Shown: piece by piece, positions 6,430 through 9,557 of the stretch
Layout: each line of letters starts with the position of its first letter
Numbering within the stretch: position 1 is the first letter of the stretch
NCBI GenBank assembly: GCA_031272615.1
Contig: JAISTL010000069.1
Coordinates: forward strand, 1 to 9,557
Reading direction: 5' to 3'
DNA from: Methylobacteriaceae bacterium
Lineage (GTDB): Bacteria; Pseudomonadota; Alphaproteobacteria; Rhizobiales; Beijerinckiaceae
DNA length: 9,557 nt
Program-made: the position numbers and the translations under genes
The notes under the pieces: model-generated
What the model saw: only the letters and a program-made list of their open reading frames with translations
Told to the model about the DNA's origin: nothing
Databases searched by the model: none

Positions 6430-6975
6430 ATGAAAAAACTGCTTGCCGCCATTTTAGCCCTGTTCATGCTCGCGGTTCCTGTTTTCGCCCAGCAAGCCGA
6501 TGACCCGGCCAACACAGTGTATCTCGAGACACAGAAGGGAAAAATCGTCATCCGGCTGCGTCCGGATCTGGCGCCCAAACACGTCGCGCAACTCAAAACC
6601 CTGATCAAGCGCAAGTTCTACGATAACGTCGTATTCCATCGCGTGATTGACGGTTTCATGGCGCAAACCGGTGACCCGACGGGGACGGGCTCCGGCGGGT
6701 CGGACCTGCCGGACATCCCGGCCGAGTTTTCCAAGGCGAATTTCGTTCGCGGCACTGTCGGCATGGCACGGGCGCAAAACCCGAATTCCGCCAATTCCCA
6801 GTTTTTCATCATGTTTGAACCGGCGCCGCATCTCGATGGTCAGTATACCGTCATCGGCGAAGTGGTCTCGGGGATGGACGTGGTTGACAAGATCAAAAAG
6901 GGCGATGCCTATTCCGGCATGGTGGACGGGCCCGATAAAATCGTCACCATGCGCATGGCCGAAGACGCGAAATAG
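6430..6975 (+). CDS. ppiA: Exported cyclophilin-type peptidyl-prolyl isomerase
   Basis: A 181-residue cyclophilin with a Sec signal peptide (MKK, hydrophobic run, cleavage after VFA at residue 20), so it should act in the periplasm, where it would catalyse cis-trans isomerisation of prolyl bonds during folding. Active-site residues seen by comparison with human cyclophilin A are R71 (FHRVI), F76, M77 and Q79 (GFMAQTGD), and Q124-F125-F126 (NSQFFI). The position of the cyclosporin-contacting tryptophan W121 is H134, so cyclosporin affinity is likely low, as in other bacterial cyclophilins. The ATG is preceded by AAGAG at eight bases. The next gene encodes a close paralogue without a signal peptide; over 129 aligned residues I count 85 identities. 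The symbol follows the E. coli periplasmic enzyme by role; orthology is not tested. Confidence 0.95.
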   Translation: MKKLLAAILALFMLAVPVFAQQADDPANTVYLETQKGKIVIRLRPDLAPKHVAQLKTLIKRKFYDNVVFHRVIDGFMAQTGDPTGTGSGGSDLPDIPAEFSKANFVRGTVGMARAQNPNSANSQFFIMFEPAPHLDGQYTVIGEVVSGMDVVDKIKKGDAYSGMVDGPDKIVTMRMAEDAK

Positions 6976-6997
6976 CGGAATTCGGCGAGAGTCAAGT

Positions 6998-7025
6998 CCC
7001 CGGTTCGGCGGCGCGCAGACCGGGG
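6998..7025 (+). other. GC-rich hairpin between the two cyclophilin genes
   Basis: CCCCGGT/ACCGGGG (6998-7004 with 7019-7025) forms a 7-bp stem with a 14-base loop. No T tract follows directly (the nearest TTTT is at 7035), so it is a poor intrinsic terminator. It could protect the 3' end of the upstream message or set the ratio of the two isomerases. Confidence 0.35.
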
Positions 7026-7067
7026 TTCGTACTGTTTTGAGATTCATCGGCAAGGAAGGTGTAGTAC

Positions 7068-7538
7068 ATGGAAACCGACCCGGAAAACACATTGGTCATC
7101 GAGACCTCCAAAGGGACAGTCGTCATTGAAATGCGTCCGGACCTGGCGCCCAAGCACGTGGAGCGCATCAAGACGCTGGCGCGGCGCAAGTTTTATGACG
7201 GCATTATCTTTCACCGGGTGATTCCCGGCTTCATGGCGCAAACCGGCTGCCCGCGCGGCACCGGAACCGGCAGTTCGGACCTGCCCAACCTCAATGCCGA
7301 GTTCAACGAGAAGCCGCACGTGCGCGGCACCGTGTCGATGGCGCGGGCGCAAAACCCGCATTCCGCCAATTCCCAGTTCTTCATCTGCTTTGCCGACGCG
7401 CGGTATCTCGACCGGCAGTACACGGTGTGGGGAACGGTGGTCGAGGGCATGGAGAATGTCGACAAACTTGCCAAGGGTGAGCCGCCGAAGGTTCCCGACA
7501 AGATCATCACCATGCGGGTGCAGGCGGACGAAGCCTGA
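7068..7538 (+). CDS. ppiB: Cytoplasmic cyclophilin-type peptidyl-prolyl isomerase
   Basis: A 156-residue cyclophilin that begins METDPENTLVIET, with no signal peptide, so it should stay in the cytoplasm. Catalytic positions match its neighbour: R50 (FHRVI), F55, M56 and Q58 (GFMAQTG), and Q103-F104-F105 (NSQFFI). The human W121 position is Y113. It lacks the short segment after the KKG of the exported paralogue (DAYSGMVDG) and ends in an acidic MRVQADEA. AGGAAGG (7053-7059) sits eight bases before the ATG, a strong ribosome binding site. The arrangement suggests duplication followed by gain or loss of a signal peptide in one copy. It is 92 bases after ppiA and 27 before queA. The symbol follows the E. 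coli cytoplasmic enzyme by role only. Confidence 0.95.
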   Translation: METDPENTLVIETSKGTVVIEMRPDLAPKHVERIKTLARRKFYDGIIFHRVIPGFMAQTGCPRGTGTGSSDLPNLNAEFNEKPHVRGTVSMARAQNPHSANSQFFICFADARYLDRQYTVWGTVVEGMENVDKLAKGEPPKVPDKIITMRVQADEA

Positions 7539-7565
7539 GCCGCTGCAGCAACGGAACCCCGAAAG

Positions 7566-8651
7566 GTGCGCGTCGACCTCTTTGACTTTGAGCTTCCGGA
7601 GGCGCTGATTGCGCTGCGCCCGTTGGAGCCTCGGGACGCGGCGCGCCTGCTGGTGGTTGAACCGGCGCGGGCGGGAGGCCGTGCGGTGTTCCAGGACGAA
7701 ACCTTCCGCGCCCTGCCGGGCCTGCTGCGCCCCGGGGACGCCTTGGTGTTCAACGACACCCGGGTGATTCCCTCGCGTCTTTATGCGCTCCGGCGGCGGG
7801 ACGGTGGAGGACCGGGGGCGCGCATCGAGCTGATGCTGCATCTGCGCGAAGACGGGCGCACCTGGCGGGCCTTCGCGCGCCCGGCCAAGCGGCTGAAACC
7901 GGGCGACAAATTGGAGTTTCCCGGCGCCGCCGTCACCGCCACTGTGGCCGAAAAGGGTGACGACGGCGATGTGCGCGTAGTGTTTTCTTTGGCCGCGGCG
8001 GTTCTCGACGGCGCGCTGGCAGGCATCGGCGAGGTGCCGCTGCCGCCCTATATCGCCGGCAGACGCCCGGTGGATGAACGCGACCGGGAGGATTATCAAA
8101 CCCTCTATGCCCGCTCTGACGGAGCAGTGGCCGCGCCGACGGCGGGGCTGCACTTCACCGACGGGTTGCTGAAAGCCCTGCAGGACAAGGGAATTGAAAC
8201 GCACTTTCTCACCCTGCATGTCGGCGCCGGGACGTTTCTGCCGGTGAAGGCCGAGGATACGGAGGACCACCGCATGCATGCCGAGCGGGGGATGGTGAGC
8301 GAAAAAGCGGCGGCGGCTCTCAACTCGGTGCGCGGGCGCGGCGGCAGAATTGTCGCCGTGGGCACCACATCGCTGCGGCTTCTGGAAAGCGCCGCCGACG
8401 AAAACGGCGTGTTGCATTCGTTTTCCGGCAAAACCGATATTTTCATCACGCCGGGCTACCGCTTTCGCGCCGTTGACGCGCTGGTGACCAATTTTCATCT
8501 GCCGCGCTCCACCCTGTTCATGCTGGTGTGCGCCTTCAGCGGGTATGATACCATGCGCGCCGCCTATCAGCACGCCGTGGATACAGGCTATCGTTTCTAT
8601 TCCTACGGCGACGGCTCGCTGCTGTTTCGCGCCGATCGGGCGGATGAGTGA
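7566..8651 (+). CDS. queA: S-adenosylmethionine:tRNA ribosyltransferase-isomerase
   Basis: A 361-residue cytoplasmic enzyme, close to the usual family length (E. coli 356). It transfers and isomerises the ribosyl part of S-adenosylmethionine onto preQ1 in position 34 of tRNAs with GUN anticodons, giving epoxyqueuosine. The N-terminus [24 protein letters not shown] is the family signature. Further conserved blocks are [11 protein letters not shown] (62-72), [13 protein letters not shown] (186-198), [10 protein letters not shown] (218-227), AVGTTSLR (264-271) and [16 protein letters not shown] (305-320). The start is GTG at 7566, chosen because it begins exactly at the conserved N-terminus; GGAA (7553-7556) is nine bases upstream. 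The tgt start follows 15 bases after the stop. queA-tgt is a common bacterial operon order, and the two products act one after the other (Tgt first). Confidence 0.98.
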   Translation: MRVDLFDFELPEALIALRPLEPRDAARLLVVEPARAGGRAVFQDETFRALPGLLRPGDALVFNDTRVIPSRLYALRRRDGGGPGARIELMLHLREDGRTWRAFARPAKRLKPGDKLEFPGAAVTATVAEKGDDGDVRVVFSLAAAVLDGALAGIGEVPLPPYIAGRRPVDERDREDYQTLYARSDGAVAAPTAGLHFTDGLLKALQDKGIETHFLTLHVGAGTFLPVKAEDTEDHRMHAERGMVSEKAAAALNSVRGRGGRIVAVGTTSLRLLESAADENGVLHSFSGKTDIFITPGYRFRAVDALVTNFHLPRSTLFMLVCAFSGYDTMRAAYQHAVDTGYRFYSYGDGSLLFRADRADE

Positions 8652-8666
8652 CAAGAGGGCACAATA

Positions 8667-9557
8667 ATGAGCGGGCAATTCAGTTTCACCATATCGGCCA
8701 CGGACGGCGCGGCCAGGGGCGGTGCCATCGGTATGCCGCGCGGCGTTATCCGCACCCCGGCCTTCATGCCGGTAGGGACCGCAGCGACGGTCAAGGCCAT
8801 GTATCCGCGGCAGGTGCGGGAACTCGGCGCCGATGTGGTTCTCGGCAACACGTATCACCTGATGCTGCGGCCGGGGGCGGAGCGGGTTGCGGCGTTGGGC
8901 GGACTGCACGACTTCATGAAGTGGCCGCATCCCATTCTCACCGATTCCGGCGGCTTCCAGGTGATGTCGCTGGCGCCGCTGCGCAAGCTGTCGGAGGAAG
9001 GCGTCGCCTTTCAATCGCACATCGACGGCTCGCGACATTTTCTCTCCCCGGAGCGGTCCATCGAAATCCAGGGGTTGCTGGACTCCGACATTCAAATGCA
9101 GCTCGATGAGTGCGTGCGTCTGCCGGCGGCGGAAGACGTGGTGGAACGCTCCATGGGGCTGTCGTTGCGTTGGGCGGAGCGCTGCCGGGTCGCCTTCGGC
9201 GAGCAACCCGGCAAGGCGCTGTTCGGCATTGTCCAGGGTGGGGTTTCCGAACGGCTGCGACGGATGAGCGCCGACGGTCTGGTGGACCTTCAGCTCAAGG
9301 GGTACGCCATCGGCGGATTGGCGGTGGGCGAGCCGCAGAGTGAGATGCTGCGCACCATCGAGGTGGTGAACGCCGTTCTGCCGCGGGAGAAGCCCCGTTA
9401 TCTGATGGGCGTGGGCACTCCCGACGATATCGTCGAGGCGGTGCGGCGCGGCGTCGACATGTTCGACTGCGTGATGCCGACCCGCGCCGGGCGGCACGGG
9501 CTGGCCTATACGCGTTTCGGGCGGATCAACCTGAAAAACGCCTGCCACGCCGATGAT
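8667..9557 (+). CDS. tgt: tRNA-guanine transglycosylase (3' end beyond window)
   Basis: An open frame of 297 codons from ATG 8667 to the window edge without a stop. Bacterial Tgt proteins are about 370-390 residues, so roughly a fifth is missing. Tgt replaces guanine 34 in the anticodon of tRNA Asp, Asn, His and Tyr by preQ1. Seen are the N-terminal [15 protein letters not shown] (29-43), [10 protein letters not shown] (61-70), [12 protein letters not shown] (91-102) with the catalytic D93 (Zymomonas D102), QLDEC (145-149), GIVQGG (187-192), GGLAVGE (216-222) that holds the base, and [10 protein letters not shown] (264-273) with nucleophile D267 (Zymomonas D280). The zinc-binding cysteine/histidine cluster expected near the C-terminus lies beyond the window. 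AGAGGG (8654-8659) is seven bases before the ATG. Catalytic residues are intact. Confidence 0.97.
   Translation, partial: MSGQFSFTISATDGAARGGAIGMPRGVIRTPAFMPVGTAATVKAMYPRQVRELGADVVLGNTYHLMLRPGAERVAALGGLHDFMKWPHPILTDSGGFQVMSLAPLRKLSEEGVAFQSHIDGSRHFLSPERSIEIQGLLDSDIQMQLDECVRLPAAEDVVERSMGLSLRWAERCRVAFGEQPGKALFGIVQGGVSERLRRMSADGLVDLQLKGYAIGGLAVGEPQSEMLRTIEVVNAVLPREKPRYLMGVGTPDDIVEAVRRGVDMFDCVMPTRAGRHGLAYTRFGRINLKNACHADD

Noticed and set aside
7044..9548. 834-codon open frame on the minus strand under ppiB, queA and tgt
   Set aside because: It spans three certain plus-strand genes and their gaps and has a low-complexity Arg/His/Gln/Gly composition, typical of an antisense shadow.

Overview
The window reads as chromosomal DNA of a GC-rich alphaproteobacterium, probably Rhodospirillales-like. 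This is inferred from the protein sequences, above all GyrA with its acidic C-terminal-domain insert, and from the gyrA-coaD-cyclophilin-cyclophilin-queA-tgt order, which I recall as common in that class. Nothing was searched. No tRNA, rRNA, CRISPR array, insertion sequence or attachment site was seen.

Left part (1-2020). The window opens inside the 3' end of a large gene for a 2-hydroxyacyl-CoA dehydratase activase-type protein (plus strand, ends 878). Converging on it is a minus-strand gene (945-1895) for an omptin, an outer-membrane aspartate/histidine-type protease with all four catalytic residues. The 66-base gap between them (879-944) holds no convincing terminator. Upstream of the omptin start is a 125-base spacer with a strong two-part hairpin in the leader and a terminator-like hairpin just past the next gene.

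Middle (2021-3015). A minus-strand MarC-family membrane protein gene (2021-2665) is divergent from gyrA. The 350-base gap between them carries a 14-base perfect palindrome in front of marC, a weak candidate marC promoter, and a near-consensus sigma-70 promoter (TTGACT-17-TATAAT) for gyrA with a leader of about 168 bases. The omptin/marC block is visibly poorer in GC than the genes to its right, so it may be a later insertion into an old housekeeping neighbourhood.

Right part (3016-9557). All genes are on the plus strand: gyrA (DNA gyrase A), coaD (coenzyme A synthesis, 3 bases after gyrA), a terminator-like hairpin, an exported cyclophilin, a cytoplasmic cyclophilin (tandem paralogues), queA and tgt. 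tgt runs off the right edge. QueA and Tgt act in the same pathway: Tgt exchanges guanine 34 of target tRNAs for preQ1, and QueA then turns preQ1 into epoxyqueuosine. The spacing suggests gyrA-coaD as one transcription unit and ppi-ppi-queA-tgt as a second.

Most of the window is housekeeping. I see no convincing new multi-gene system. The parts most worth a second look are the omptin with altered lipid A-contact positions, its structured leader, the marC palindrome and the cyclophilin duplication.
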